The notes: a model not told the origin generated them from the sequence alone. Positions 31,377 to 41,081 are shown, numbered from the stretch's first letter. The stretch is DNA of 43,436 nt from Rhodospirillaceae bacterium (GCA_002721365.1 PBKC01000091.1:1-43436), one strand, 5' to 3'. Program-made: numbers and translations.

Positions 31377-32491
31377 CGCCGCTGCTGTCCCGTCTCGGGG
31401 CACTGATCCGCGCGGAAGGACCGCTCAGCGTCGCGCGCTATATGGCCGAATGCGCGACCCAACCCGGCCACGGCTATTACATGAAGGCCGATCCGTTCGG
31501 GTCGGCGGGCGACTTCACCACCGCCCCCGAAATCAGCCAGATGTTCGGGGAGATGGTCGGCCTGTGGTGCGCCCTCGCCTGGCAGATGATGGGTAGCCCG
31601 CCGCGGGTGCATCTTGCCGAGCTGGGTCCCGGCCGCGGCACGCTGATGGCCGACCTGCTGCGGGCAACGGCCAGGGTGCCGGGGTTTCGGGAGGCCGCGC
31701 ACATCCATCTTGTCGAAGTAAGCCCGGTGCTCGCCGAACGGCAGCGTCAGGCGCTTTCCGGCCACGACGTCAGATGGCGTCAGGCATTCGAGACGTTGCC
31801 GCAGGATGCGCCGCTTCTGGTCGTCGCGAACGAGTTCTTCGACGCCCTTCCGGTCCACCAGCTGATCCGTGGGGATGACGGCTGGCACGAACGGCTGGTC
31901 GACGTCGATCCTGAAGAGCGGGGCCTTCGTTTCGTCGTCGGGCGGGCAGTGACGCCGCTCGCGGCTCTCTTGCAGCCGGCCTGCCGAAACGCCGTGCCGG
32001 GTGAGATCGCCGAGATCTGCCCGGCGGGCGTCCGCACCGCCGCCGCCATCGGCAGCCGTCTCGCCGCCCAGGGGGGTGCCGCTTTGATCGTCGATTTCGG
32101 CCATGGTGAGAGCGGTTGCGGCGCCAGCCTGCAGGCGGTCCGGCAGCATGGACGGGACGATCCCCTGGCGGCGCCGGGTGAGGCGGACCTCGCCGCTCAT
32201 GTCGACTTTCCCACCCTGCTCCGCGCTGCAAGCGACTCCGGCGCCCGCGGCTTCGGGCCGATCGGACAGGGCGCGTTCCTCACCCGCATGGGGATCGACC
32301 TCCGTGCCCGTCAGCTCGCCAGCGGCAACCCGGCTCACGCCAAGGATATCGCCGAAGCGCGCGACCGCCTGGTCGAGCCGGAGGCGATGGGCAGCTTGTT
32401 CAAAGTCATCGCCTTCGTCGCATCCGATATCCCGACGCCGCCGGGCTTCGAAACGACGGAGGTGGCGCAGGCAGCCCCCGATCCGTGTTAG
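31373..32491 (+). CDS. SAM-dependent methyltransferase, NDUFAF7/MidA family
   Basis: A 372-aa protein. It begins LTPLLSRLGALIRAEGPLSV, with QPGHGYYMKADPFGSAGDFT (family start), the SAM-binding loop HLAELGPGRGTLMADLLRA and VVANEFFDALPVHQLIR. The mitochondrial NDUFAF7 dimethylates a complex I arginine; bacterial relatives are assumed to be protein arginine methyltransferases of unknown target. The start is TTG 31373, overlapping the lgt stop as TTGA. No ATG exists near the family start, so translational coupling is probably important. pgeF follows 10 bp later, the usual arrangement in alphaproteobacteria. Confidence 0.9.
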   Translation: MTPLLSRLGALIRAEGPLSVARYMAECATQPGHGYYMKADPFGSAGDFTTAPEISQMFGEMVGLWCALAWQMMGSPPRVHLAELGPGRGTLMADLLRATARVPGFREAAHIHLVEVSPVLAERQRQALSGHDVRWRQAFETLPQDAPLLVVANEFFDALPVHQLIRGDDGWHERLVDVDPEERGLRFVVGRAVTPLAALLQPACRNAVPGEIAEICPAGVRTAAAIGSRLAAQGGAALIVDFGHGESGCGASLQAVRQHGRDDPLAAPGEADLAAHVDFPTLLRAASDSGARGFGPIGQGAFLTRMGIDLRARQLASGNPAHAKDIAEARDRLVEPEAMGSLFKVIAFVASDIPTPPGFETTEVAQAAPDPC

Positions 32492-32501
32492 AAACGGCGT
32501 C

Positions 32502-33266
32502 ATGATTCGCGGCGACAGCCTGTCCGATGTCCCAGGCCTGAGACACGCGTTCTTCACGCGCGAAGGCGGCGTGTCGGCAGGGCGGTACGACTCCCTTAAC
32601 TGCGGCTTCGGGTCCGACGATTCCCCCGAAGCGGTCGCCCGGAACCGGGCGCTGGCGATGGAGCGTCTCGGCTTGCCGGCCGAGGCTCTGACCACCGTCT
32701 ATCAGGTCCACGGCCGCGACGTAGCCATCCTCGACGCCGTTCCCGAGGCCGGGCGCGGACCGCGGGCCGACGCCATGGTGACCAACCGTCCCGGCCTCGC
32801 CCTCGGCATCCTCACCGCCGACTGTGCGCCCGTCCTGTTCGCCGATCCCGATGCCGAGGTGATCGGCGCTGCCCATGCGGGATGGCGGGGTGCCGTGGGC
32901 GGCGTTCTCGACGCGGTGATCGAAACGATGGTGTCGCTGGGCGCGAACACCGGCGCGATCCATGCCGTGGTCGGCCCGTGCATCGGCGCGACATCCTATG
33001 AGGTCGGCCCGGATTTTCCCGCACCCTTCCTTGCGGAAGCGGAAGAGAATTGCCTGTTCTTCCGGCCCGCGCCCCGGAAGGATCATTACCTGTTCGACCT
33101 CGGCGGTTATGTCACCGCACGGCTCAAAGGTCTCGGGGTCGGCTCCGTCTCCCATACGGGCGAGGATACCTATGCCGACGACCGGTTCTTCAGCTATCGG
33201 CGGACGACGCATCAAGGCGGCGGCGACTATGGCCGGCTGCTGACCGCGATCGCCCTGGAGCCCTGA
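32502..33266 (+). CDS. pgeF: Purine nucleoside phosphorylase / polyphenol oxidase family (YfiH)
   Basis: A 254-aa Cu-oxidase_4 (YfiH/LACC1) protein. The zinc and active-site residues are in VYQVHGRDV, LTADCAPVLFAD and GAAHAGWRGAV; VVGPCIGATSYEVG and HTGEDTYADDRFFSYRR complete the pattern. YfiH proteins have laccase-like annotations, and they phosphorolyse or deaminate purine nucleosides and act as a peptidoglycan editing factor in E. coli. ATG 32502 is 10 bp after the methyltransferase stop. The 22-codon mini-frame and the lipoprotein gene follow. Confidence 0.92.
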   Translation: MIRGDSLSDVPGLRHAFFTREGGVSAGRYDSLNCGFGSDDSPEAVARNRALAMERLGLPAEALTTVYQVHGRDVAILDAVPEAGRGPRADAMVTNRPGLALGILTADCAPVLFADPDAEVIGAAHAGWRGAVGGVLDAVIETMVSLGANTGAIHAVVGPCIGATSYEVGPDFPAPFLAEAEENCLFFRPAPRKDHYLFDLGGYVTARLKGLGVGSVSHTGEDTYADDRFFSYRRTTHQGGGDYGRLLTAIALEP

Positions 33267-33270
33267 TCCC

Positions 33271-33339
33271 GTGCCGCACATGATCCTCTTTATCGTCTTC
33301 ATACTGGTGGGGCTGGTCGCCAGTTGCGCCTTGATCTGA
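33271..33339 (+). CDS. Possible 22-aa hydrophobic mini-protein with lipobox-like end
   Basis: A GTG-started frame 4 bp after the pgeF stop reads MPHMILFIVFILVGLVASCA then LI before TGA. It is a single hydrophobic segment with the lipobox-like LVASC. GGAG lies 10 nt before the GTG. It overlaps the first 16 bases of the lipoprotein gene in another frame, so it could be a real small membrane peptide, a coupling leader, or chance. Confidence 0.35.
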   Translation: MPHMILFIVFILVGLVASCALI

Positions 33340-34184
33340 TCGTCGGCCGGCGCCTCGCATTCCTGTTTCTTCTGCTCTGCGCCGCCTGCCAGCCGCTGCC
33401 GCAGCCGTTCCAGCCCGAGCAGAAATGGGTCGACGGGAACCCGCTGCTGGAGCTTGACGACACCGCGGGCGTGTTCGTGGGTGCGATCGAGAACGCCTCT
33501 CCGGCCGTGTCCGGCGCGCTCGGGAGCGCCCTGGTCGCCGCCCTGCTGGACCTGGACATTCCTGCCAGCGTCGAGACTGCCAACAGCCGAAGCTACCTTC
33601 TCTATGGCACCGCCTACCCGTCGGAAACGCCGGATGGAGTCCGGTTGGAATGGCAGGTGATCGGTGAGGACGACGTGATCGTCGGCAGCTTCGAGCAACA
33701 GGTCGCGGCGGCGCAGTGGCAATCGCCCTCGTCGGCGATGGTCGAGCGTCTGGCGAACGATGCCGCCCCTCGGATCGAAGCGCTGGTCCGTGACGAAAGC
33801 GACGCCCCGCCGCCGTTGCCTCCGGTCGTCGTCGAGCCGGTCGCCGGTGCGCCGGGCGACGGCAACGAGGCGCTGACCGCGGCGATGCGGCGCGCCCTGC
33901 GAAGGGCCGAAGTGGATGTCGTGGAGACGTTGGCCGAAGGCGCCCTGGTGGTCCTCGGCAGCATTTATCGCGCGCCCGAGGGAGAGGGGATGGAGCGGGT
34001 CGAAGTCACCTGGTCGGTGATCCGCCCGGACGGCAGCGAGATCGGCCGCATCGACCAGAGCAATGTCGTCGCCAGCGGCTCCCTGGACGGGCGGTGGGGC
34101 CATATCGCCACGGTCATCGCCGATGGAGGCGCCGAAGGCATCATCGCCTTGCTGCAATCGTCGCGCAGCCCGGAGAGTCCGTAG
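33324..34184 (+). CDS. Putative lipoprotein of unknown function
   Basis: A 286-aa protein. The N-terminus MRLDLIVGRRLAFLFLLLCA followed by AC is a signal sequence ending in a candidate lipidation Cys (about 22), though the -3 residue is Cys rather than the usual Leu/Val. The mature part has two alpha/beta segments, ALGSALVAALLDLDIPASVE ... LYGTAYPSETPDGVRLEWQV and a second similar unit, ALTAAMRRALRRAEVDVVET ... VLGSIYRAPEGEGMERVEVT WSVIRPDGSEIG. This suggests an internal duplication of a roughly 100-residue domain. The start is TTG 33324. It lies between pgeF and prs; function unknown. Confidence 0.82.
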   Translation: MRLDLIVGRRLAFLFLLLCAACQPLPQPFQPEQKWVDGNPLLELDDTAGVFVGAIENASPAVSGALGSALVAALLDLDIPASVETANSRSYLLYGTAYPSETPDGVRLEWQVIGEDDVIVGSFEQQVAAAQWQSPSSAMVERLANDAAPRIEALVRDESDAPPPLPPVVVEPVAGAPGDGNEALTAAMRRALRRAEVDVVETLAEGALVVLGSIYRAPEGEGMERVEVTWSVIRPDGSEIGRIDQSNVVASGSLDGRWGHIATVIADGGAEGIIALLQSSRSPESP

Positions 34185-34247
34185 ACTTGCCTCGGGTCGC
34201 TTGCTAAAGTCCGCGCCGCCGCGCGCGACTACGGATTTCCATCGATA

Positions 34248-35180
<933 letters not shown>

Positions 35181-35277
35181 TCGGGGCGGCGAGAATTTGA
35201 CATGCGCCGGCAGGGACCGGCGCAACGAATTTGTGTTTCTGTCCGGCGACGGCGTCGGACCGACGGAGGTGGTGACG

Positions 35278-35940
35278 ATGACGGAAGTAATGAACTTGAA
35301 CGCGGAGGTCCGGGACGGCGCCGGCAAGGGCGTCGCCCGCTCGCTGCGCCGCGCAGGTCGCATTCCCGCCGTGATCTACGGCGAAAAGCAGGATGCGATC
35401 TCGATCTCGCTCGACTATCGCGAGCTCGGCAAGGAGTATTTCCGCGGCGGCTTCTTCAGCCGGCTGTGCGACCTGAAGATCGGCAGCGAAACGGTCCGGG
35501 TTCTGCCGCGCGACGTGCAGGTGAACCCGGTGACGGATTTCCCCGAGCATGCCGACTTTCAGCGCGTGGGACCCAATTCCCAGGTCCGCGTCGCGGTTCC
35601 GGTGCATTTCGTCAATGAGGCCGCATCCCCCGGCCTGAAGCGGGGCGGCGTGCTCGCCGTCGTCCGGCACGAGATCGAGATCGTGTGCCGCGCGGGCGGC
35701 ATTCCGGAGGCGCTGACCGTCGACCTGACCGGCCTGATGATCGGCGACTCGGTGCATATCAGCAGCATTGCGCTGCCGGACGGCGTTCGTCCGGCCATTT
35801 CCGACCGCGACTTCACCGTCGCCACCATCACCGGCGTCGCCGTCGAGAGTGAAGAAGGCGAAGAGGGAGCCGCCACCGACGAGGAGGCCGCCGGCGCCGA
35901 GGACGAGGAAGAAGCCGAAGAGAGCGAGTCCGAAGAGTAG
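35278..35940 (+). CDS. rplY: 50S ribosomal protein L25 / general stress protein Ctc
   Basis: A 220-aa long-form bL25 (Ctc type). The N-terminal 5S-rRNA-binding domain is LNAEVRDGAGKGVARSLRRA, GRIPAVIYGEKQDAISISLD. The C-terminal TL5-like beta domain contains HFVNEAASPGLKRGGVLAVV and the IGDSVHISSIALPDGVRPAI segment. The protein ends in a strongly acidic tail (EEGEEGAATDEEAAGAEDEE). GGAGG lies 7 nt before ATG 35278. rplY followed by pth and ychF is a very common bacterial order. Confidence 0.95.
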   Translation: MTEVMNLNAEVRDGAGKGVARSLRRAGRIPAVIYGEKQDAISISLDYRELGKEYFRGGFFSRLCDLKIGSETVRVLPRDVQVNPVTDFPEHADFQRVGPNSQVRVAVPVHFVNEAASPGLKRGGVLAVVRHEIEIVCRAGGIPEALTVDLTGLMIGDSVHISSIALPDGVRPAISDRDFTVATITGVAVESEEGEEGAATDEEAAGAEDEEEAEESESEE

Positions 35941-36017
35941 AGTCCGGCTGGCGATGCCTCGCCTTGACGCGGGGCACGCAGCACACGCTTCGAGACCCGG
36001 TCCGATCCGAATGCCGA

Positions 36018-36049
36018 TTTCCGGTCAGATGACGACATCTGGCCGGAAA
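36018..36049 (+). terminator. Hairpin between rplY and pth
   Basis: TTTCCGGTCAGATG (36018-36031) pairs with CATCTGGCCGGAAA (36036-36049) as 14 bp with one G-U, with an ACGA tetraloop. Only a short CTTTA follows. It lies 22 bp before the pth ATG, so it may be a weak terminator, a processing site or a translational control element for pth. Confidence 0.5.
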
Positions 36050-36070
36050 CCGCTTTAGTCAGGCGGAACG

Positions 36071-36703
36071 ATGCTGTTGTTGGTGGGCCTGGGCAATCCG
36101 GGTCCGACTTATGCGGAGAACCGGCACAACATCGGCTTCATGGCCATCGACGCCATCGCGCGGCGCCATGCCCTGCCCCCCTTCCGCAAGCGCTTCAACG
36201 GCCTGCTGACGGAAGGGACGATCGATGGTCAGTCCGTCATCCTGCTGAAACCGCAGACATTCATGAACAAGTCCGGTGATTCCGTCGCCGGGCCGGTTCG
36301 CTTCTACAAGCTGAAGCCGAAGGATGTGGTGGTCTTCCACGACGATCTCGACCTGCAGCCCGGCAAGATTCGCGTCAAGAGCGGCGGTGGCCACGGAGGC
36401 CATAACGGCCTGCGCAGCATCGACAGCCATCTCGGCCGCGACTATCGGCGGGTCAGGCTGGGGATCGGCCATCCGGGCGACAAGGACCGCGTCCACGGTT
36501 ATGTCCTGCACGACTTCTACCGGGCCGATCGGCCGTGGCTCGACCCCCTGCTCGACGCGATCGCCGAAGCGGCGCCGCTACTGGTCGCCGGCGACGACGG
36601 TCGCTTCATGAACAAGGTCGTGACGCTGACCGCACCGCCGAAGCCGGAGCGCCCGGCACCGGCCGGCAAGAACGGGAACGGTGCCCCGCCCTCGAACTCC
36701 TGA
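36071..36703 (+). CDS. pth: Peptidyl-tRNA hydrolase
   Basis: A 210-aa enzyme releasing peptides from prematurely dropped peptidyl-tRNA. Catalytic and substrate residues are visible: [20 protein letters not shown] (Asn and catalytic His), [12 protein letters not shown] (Asn), [15 protein letters not shown] (Asp) and [14 protein letters not shown] (Asn). The C-terminus is an unusual Pro/Asn-rich extension ([20 protein letters not shown]) beyond the compact domain. It lies between rplY and ychF as usual. Confidence 0.96.
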   Translation: MLLLVGLGNPGPTYAENRHNIGFMAIDAIARRHALPPFRKRFNGLLTEGTIDGQSVILLKPQTFMNKSGDSVAGPVRFYKLKPKDVVVFHDDLDLQPGKIRVKSGGGHGGHNGLRSIDSHLGRDYRRVRLGIGHPGDKDRVHGYVLHDFYRADRPWLDPLLDAIAEAAPLLVAGDDGRFMNKVVTLTAPPKPERPAPAGKNGNGAPPSNS

Positions 36704-36775
36704 GGGCTACCGATAAGTTTGCGCGTTGGTTTGCGCCCACCCGGGCGCACAACGGTCCAGGAGAAAGACGACGCA

Positions 36776-37876
36776 ATGGGATTTCGCTGCGGAATTGTCG
36801 GCCTGCCCAATGTCGGCAAATCGACTCTGTTCAACGCCCTGACCAACACCGCCGCCGCCGCGGCCGAGAACTACCCGTTTTGCACGATCGAGCCCAACCT
36901 GGGCCGCGTTCAGGTTCCGGACCCGCGGCTGGACAAGCTGGCCGAACTGGCCAAGTCGCAGCGCATCATTCCGGCGCAAATGGAGTTCGTCGACATCGCC
37001 GGACTGGTGCGGGGCGCCAGCAAGGGGGAGGGCCTCGGCAACCAGTTCCTCGCCCATATCCGCGAGGTCGACGCCATCGTCCACGTCCTGCGCTGCTTCG
37101 AGGACGACGACATCGTCCACGTCGAGGGGCGGGTCGATCCGATCGCCGACGCCGAAACGATCGAAACCGAGCTGATGCTGGCCGACCTCGAAAGCCTCGA
37201 GAGGCGGGTCGAGGCCGCGACCAAGCGAGCCCGCGGCGGCGACAAGGAAGCGAAGGCGGCACTGGCGCAGATGGAACCGGCCCTTGCGGCGCTCAAGGAC
37301 GGCAGGCCGGCGCGCACGGCAGCAGTCCCGGAAGGAAGCGGTGCCCAGTTCGCCGCCCTGGGCCTGCTGACGTCGAAGCCCGTCCTTTACGTCTGCAATG
37401 TGGAAGAGGGGTCCGCGGGCGAAGGAAATTCTCTCAGCCAACGCGTCGCGGAGAAGGCGGCGGCCGAAGGGGCCGAGCATGTCGTCATCTCCGCCGCGAT
37501 CGAGGCCGAAGTGGCGATGCTGTCCGACCGGGCCGAACGGCGGGATTTCCTGGAATCGCTGGGCCTCGAGGAGGCCGGGCTCGACCGTCTGATCCACGCC
37601 GGTTACCGGCTTCTCGGCCTTATCACCTTCTTCACGATCGGCCCCAAGGAGGCCCGCGCCTGGACGATCCGCGCCGGCACCAAGGCCGCCCAGGCAGCCG
37701 GCGTCATCCACACCGATTTCGAGCGCGGCTTCATCTGCGCCGAGACGATCGCCTATGACGACTATGTCGCGCTACGCAGCGAACAAGCCGCCAAGGACGC
37801 CGGGAAAATGCGGCTGGAAGGTCGCGACTATGTCGTCCGCGACGGCGACGTGTTCCACTTCCGCTTCAACGTGTGA
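36776..37876 (+). CDS. ychF: Redox-regulated ATPase YchF (OLA1 family)
   Basis: A 366-aa Obg-related P-loop protein. It has the G1 motif GLPNVGKSTLFNALT, G3 FVDIAGLVRGASKGEGLGNQ and a G4 position YVCNVEEGS (NxxE instead of NKxD), which gives ATP rather than GTP preference. The coiled-coil domain (ESLERRVEAATKRARGGDKE) and the C-terminal TGS domain (FFTIGPKEARAWTIRAGTKA ... GRDYVVRDGDVFHFRFNV) are complete. It binds ribosomes and dampens the antioxidant response. ATG 36776 is used; AGGAG lies 12 nt upstream. Confidence 0.96.
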   Translation: MGFRCGIVGLPNVGKSTLFNALTNTAAAAAENYPFCTIEPNLGRVQVPDPRLDKLAELAKSQRIIPAQMEFVDIAGLVRGASKGEGLGNQFLAHIREVDAIVHVLRCFEDDDIVHVEGRVDPIADAETIETELMLADLESLERRVEAATKRARGGDKEAKAALAQMEPALAALKDGRPARTAAVPEGSGAQFAALGLLTSKPVLYVCNVEEGSAGEGNSLSQRVAEKAAAEGAEHVVISAAIEAEVAMLSDRAERRDFLESLGLEEAGLDRLIHAGYRLLGLITFFTIGPKEARAWTIRAGTKAAQAAGVIHTDFERGFICAETIAYDDYVALRSEQAAKDAGKMRLEGRDYVVRDGDVFHFRFNV

Positions 37877-37949
37877 TGGCGTAAGGGAGGCCCGAGCGGC
37901 GTCCCAGCGCCGCGTCCCGTCACCGGGAGCGACATCAAGGGAGGATGAG

Positions 37950-38627
37950 ATGGGCGAGACCATTAAGCTTCGCGCCGCCGACGATCACGAACTCGACGCC
38001 TACCGCGCACCGGCATCCGGACGCCCCCGCTGCGGACTCGTCGTCGTGCAGGAGATTTTCGGGGTCAACAGCCACATCCGCAGCGTCGCAGACGGCTTTG
38101 CCGCCGAGGGATACGAAGTTCTCGCCCCGGCCCTGTTCGACCGCGTCGAGCGTGGCGCCGACCTGACCTACGAAGAACCCGACCGCACCCATGGTCGCGA
38201 GCTCAAGGCCAAGGTTCAGGACCACGAAGCGCTGATGGACATCCAGGCGGCGATCACCGATCTCAGGGCCCGCGACGGCATCTACGACGTCGGCGTCGTC
38301 GGATATTGCTGGGGCGGTCTGCTCGCCTGGCTGTCGGCGACCCGCATGTTCGGGGTCAGTGTCGCCGTGGGCTACTATGGCGGCGGAATCGCCAAGGCGC
38401 TGGACAAGAACCCGCGCTGCCCGGTGATGCTCCATTTCGGAGAGAAGGACACGATGATCCCCATGGAGGATGTCGAGCAGGTCCGTGCGGCGTTCCCGGA
38501 TATCCCGATCCACGTCTATCCCGCAGGCCACGGCTTCAACTGCGACGACCGCGCCAGCTATGATGCCGAGAGCGCAGCGCTGGCGCGCGATCGGACGCTG
38601 AAGTTCCTCGCCGAACATATGGGTTGA
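37950..38627 (+). CDS. Dienelactone hydrolase family protein
   Basis: A 225-aa alpha/beta hydrolase of the carboxymethylenebutenolidase type. It has VVVQEIFGVNSHIRSVADGF (Glu of the DLH tetrad), the nucleophile elbow VGYCWGGLLAW with Cys in place of Ser, the acid in LHFGEKDTMIPMEDV and His in YPAGHGFNCDDR. Classic DLH opens dienelactone to maleylacetate in chloroaromatic breakdown, but many family members act on other lactones. GGGAGG lies just before ATG 37950. Cytosolic; monocistronic between ychF and the FKBP gene, as far as can be seen. Confidence 0.92.
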   Translation: MGETIKLRAADDHELDAYRAPASGRPRCGLVVVQEIFGVNSHIRSVADGFAAEGYEVLAPALFDRVERGADLTYEEPDRTHGRELKAKVQDHEALMDIQAAITDLRARDGIYDVGVVGYCWGGLLAWLSATRMFGVSVAVGYYGGGIAKALDKNPRCPVMLHFGEKDTMIPMEDVEQVRAAFPDIPIHVYPAGHGFNCDDRASYDAESAALARDRTLKFLAEHMG

Positions 38628-38700
38628 CCCACCCCCGCCGCGTTGCCGGCCGGGCAGGCGCTATGCCAGAGTTGAACGAAATGACTTCAAGGGAGCCGTC

Positions 38701-39087
38701 ATGCTGAAAACGATCACCGCCGCCGCCGTTCTGCTGTTCGCGTCCCAGGCCGTCGCTGCCGATCTCAAGATCGAGGACCTGGAAGTCGGGACCGGTGCAA
38801 CCGCGACCCCGGGTTCGACGGTCACCGTCGACTACACCGGCTGGCTGGAGGACGGCACCAAGTTCGACAGCTCTCTCGACCGCAACGACCCCTTCACCTT
38901 CCAGCTCGGCGCCGGCCGCGTCATCAAGGGCTGGGATCAGGGTATCGAAGGCATGAAGGAAGGCGGCGTCCGCAAGCTGACGATCCCGCCGGAGATGGCT
39001 TACGGCAATCGCGCGGTGGGCGGCGGTCTGATCCCCGCGAACTCGACCCTGATCTTCGAGGTCGAGCTTCACGACGTCGACAAGTAG
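38701..39087 (+). CDS. Exported FKBP-type peptidyl-prolyl isomerase
   Basis: A 128-aa protein. The signal peptide is MLKTITAAAVLLFASQAVAA (cleavage after AVA-A, about 20) and is followed by one FKBP domain: VTVDYTGWLEDGTKFDSSLD, PFTFQLGAGRVIKGWDQGIE, GMKEGGVRKLTIPPEMAYGN and LIPANSTLIFEVELHDV. The aromatic FK506-pocket residues (Tyr, Phe, Trp) are present, so cis-trans proline isomerase activity is expected in the periplasm. The mtnP gene follows 18 bp later, suggesting co-transcription. Confidence 0.93.
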   Translation: MLKTITAAAVLLFASQAVAADLKIEDLEVGTGATATPGSTVTVDYTGWLEDGTKFDSSLDRNDPFTFQLGAGRVIKGWDQGIEGMKEGGVRKLTIPPEMAYGNRAVGGGLIPANSTLIFEVELHDVDK

Positions 39088-39105
39088 CCCGAGGGGACGA
39101 CGCGC

Positions 39106-39996
39106 ATGGCCAGCGACAAGGTCATAGGCATCATCGGCGGCAGCGGCCTCTACGATCTGGAAGGCCTGACCGACACCCGGTGGCAAAAGGTCGAATCGCC
39201 CTTCGGCGAGCCATCGGATGAATTCCTGTTCGGCACGCTGGACGGCCAGGACGTCGTCTTCGTTCCCCGTCACGGCCGCGGCCATCGGCTGCCGCCGGGC
39301 GGGATCAACTATCGCGCCAATATCGATGCCCTGAAACGCTGCGGCGTCACCCATGTCCTGTCGATCGGCGCGGTCGGGTCGCTGCAGGAGATGCTGCCGC
39401 CCGGCACCTTCGTCATCGTCGACCAGTTCGTCGACCGGACCTTCGCGCGGGAGAAGAGCTTCTTCGGCACCGGCCTCGTCGCCCATGTATCGATGGCCAA
39501 GCCCACCTGCGACCGCCTGAGCGAGATCGTCGGCGACGCCGCCAAGGCGCTGGGGCTGCCGTCGGTGGTCGGCGGCACCTATCTGGCGATGGAAGGGCCA
39601 CAGTTCTCGACCTTGGCGGAGTCCGAGCTCTACCGGTCCTGGGGCTGCGACGTCATCGGCATGACCGGGATGCCGGAAGCCAAGCTCGCCCGCGAGGCCG
39701 AGATGCACTACGCCAGCGTGGCCATGGTCACCGACTACGACTGCTGGCATCCCAATCACGAGGCGGTGTCGGTCGAATCGGTGATCGCGGTCCTGCTGGC
39801 CAATGCCGAGCATGGCCGGCAGCTCGTGAAGAAGGTCGTACCGATGATCGCGGCCGAAATGGACGGTGACTACCAGGGCTGCAGCACCGCCCTCGACGCC
39901 GCCCTGATCACCGCCCCGGAAGCCCGCGATCCGGCGCTGCTGGCAAAGCTCGACGCCGTCGCCGGGCGCGTGCTGACCAAGACGGGGCCATCCTGA
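39106..39996 (+). CDS. mtnP: S-methyl-5'-thioadenosine phosphorylase
   Basis: A 296-aa enzyme that splits 5'-methylthioadenosine to adenine and methylthioribose-1-phosphate in methionine salvage. It begins IGIIGGSGLYDLEGL and has the phosphate motif PRHGRGHRLPPGGINYRANI, THVLSIGAVGSLQEMLPPGT, the ligand loop GGTYLAMEGPQFSTLAESEL and GMTGMPEAKLAREAEMHYAS with TDYDCWH. Length and motifs match the bacterial/human MTAP group rather than the MtnN hydrolase. It is 18 bp downstream of the FKBP gene. Confidence 0.95.
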   Translation: MASDKVIGIIGGSGLYDLEGLTDTRWQKVESPFGEPSDEFLFGTLDGQDVVFVPRHGRGHRLPPGGINYRANIDALKRCGVTHVLSIGAVGSLQEMLPPGTFVIVDQFVDRTFAREKSFFGTGLVAHVSMAKPTCDRLSEIVGDAAKALGLPSVVGGTYLAMEGPQFSTLAESELYRSWGCDVIGMTGMPEAKLAREAEMHYASVAMVTDYDCWHPNHEAVSVESVIAVLLANAEHGRQLVKKVVPMIAAEMDGDYQGCSTALDAALITAPEARDPALLAKLDAVAGRVLTKTGPS

Positions 39997-40058
39997 CGGC
40001 ACCGACAACAAGGTCCGAAGATGGCGGGGCGACGGCGTTCGGCCCCGGCTTCCTGCGG

Positions 40059-40985
40059 ATGTTCGCGCCCGGGCACCTGACGCTCGGGATCATGTCGCCG
40101 ATCCAGAACTACGGCTTCGACTATCCGGCCCTCCAGGGGCAGGAGACAATGGTCGCGATGGCGGAGCGGGCGGGGTTCGCGGCGGTCTGGGTCCGCGACG
40201 TGCCGCTGCACGACCCCGCCTTCGGCGATGTCGGCCAGATGTACGATCCCTGGGTCTATCTCGGCTGGCTCGCGGCGCATACCGAGCGCATCGCCCTTGC
40301 GACGGGCAGCGTCATCCTGCCGCTCCGACACCCGATCGACGTCGCCAAGGCCGCGGCGTCCGCCGACCAGCTTTCAGGCGGACGTCTGGTCATGGGTATC
40401 GCCACCGGCGATCGCCCGGTGGAATTTCCGGCCTATGGTCAACCGCACCATCGCCGGGACACCGCCTTCCGCGACCGTCTGGAATTCATTCGCCGACTGC
40501 TCACCGAACGTGTCCCGGCGATCGACACCGAGATCGGTCGCATGCATGGCTCCGATCTCGTGCCGAAGCCGATCGCCGGCCGCATTCCGATGCTGGTCAC
40601 CGGCCATTCCGGCCAGACGATGGACTGGATCGCCGAGCATGGCGACGGTTGGCTCACCTATATGCGCCCGCCCAGCCAGCAGCGGGAAATCGTCCAAAGC
40701 TGGCAGCGTGCCCTCGCGGCATCCACCGACGGAGAGCCGCCGTTCAAACCGTTCGGTCAAGGGCTTCACATCGACCTGACCGAGGATCCCGAAACCCTGG
40801 CCTCGCCGATCCACAACGGCTATCGGCTCGGTCGCCATCAGCTGGTCGCCCTGCTCGACACCCTGGCCGCCATGGGGGTGAACCACGTGATCCTGGTCCT
40901 TCGCTTCGGCCATCGCGAGGCCGCGGACGTCATCGCCGAACTGGCCGAGCACGTCCTTCCCCTGTTTCCGCCGATCGAGACCTGA
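40059..40985 (+). CDS. TIGR03571-type luciferase-like (LLM class) flavin oxidoreductase
   Basis: A 308-aa bacterial-luciferase-fold protein. It begins HLTLGIMSPIQNYGFDYPAL, with AERAGFAAVWVRDVPLHDPA, AHTERIALATGSVILPLRHP, SGGRLVMGIATGDRPVEFPA (flavin region) and IPMLVTGHSGQTMDWIAEHG. The pattern is that of LLM class monooxygenases using FMNH2 or F420, here of the TIGR03571 subgroup; substrate unknown. ATG 40059 is the first usual start after the mtnP stop; conserved-looking residues before it (AFGPGFLR) suggest the true start could be a rare codon further upstream. Confidence 0.87.
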   Translation: MFAPGHLTLGIMSPIQNYGFDYPALQGQETMVAMAERAGFAAVWVRDVPLHDPAFGDVGQMYDPWVYLGWLAAHTERIALATGSVILPLRHPIDVAKAAASADQLSGGRLVMGIATGDRPVEFPAYGQPHHRRDTAFRDRLEFIRRLLTERVPAIDTEIGRMHGSDLVPKPIAGRIPMLVTGHSGQTMDWIAEHGDGWLTYMRPPSQQREIVQSWQRALAASTDGEPPFKPFGQGLHIDLTEDPETLASPIHNGYRLGRHQLVALLDTLAAMGVNHVILVLRFGHREAADVIAELAEHVLPLFPPIET

Positions 40986-41022
40986 GGCGGTTGAACAGGG
41001 AGCAGCCCTGGCGACCTCTCGA

Positions 41023-41058
41023 AAAGCAAAGAGCCGCGGCCCAGGGGACCGCGGCTCT
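41023..41058 (-). terminator. Intrinsic terminator of the petABC operon
   Basis: AGAGCCGCGG (41030-41039) pairs with CCGCGGCTCT (41049-41058), a 10-bp stem with a 9-nt loop. On the minus strand it is followed by TTTGCTTTTC. It lies 24 bp after the petC stop; the convergent flavin oxidoreductase gene ends at 40985. Confidence 0.8.
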
Positions 41059-41081
41059 CGCGTCTTCGAGCAGCGCTCAGA

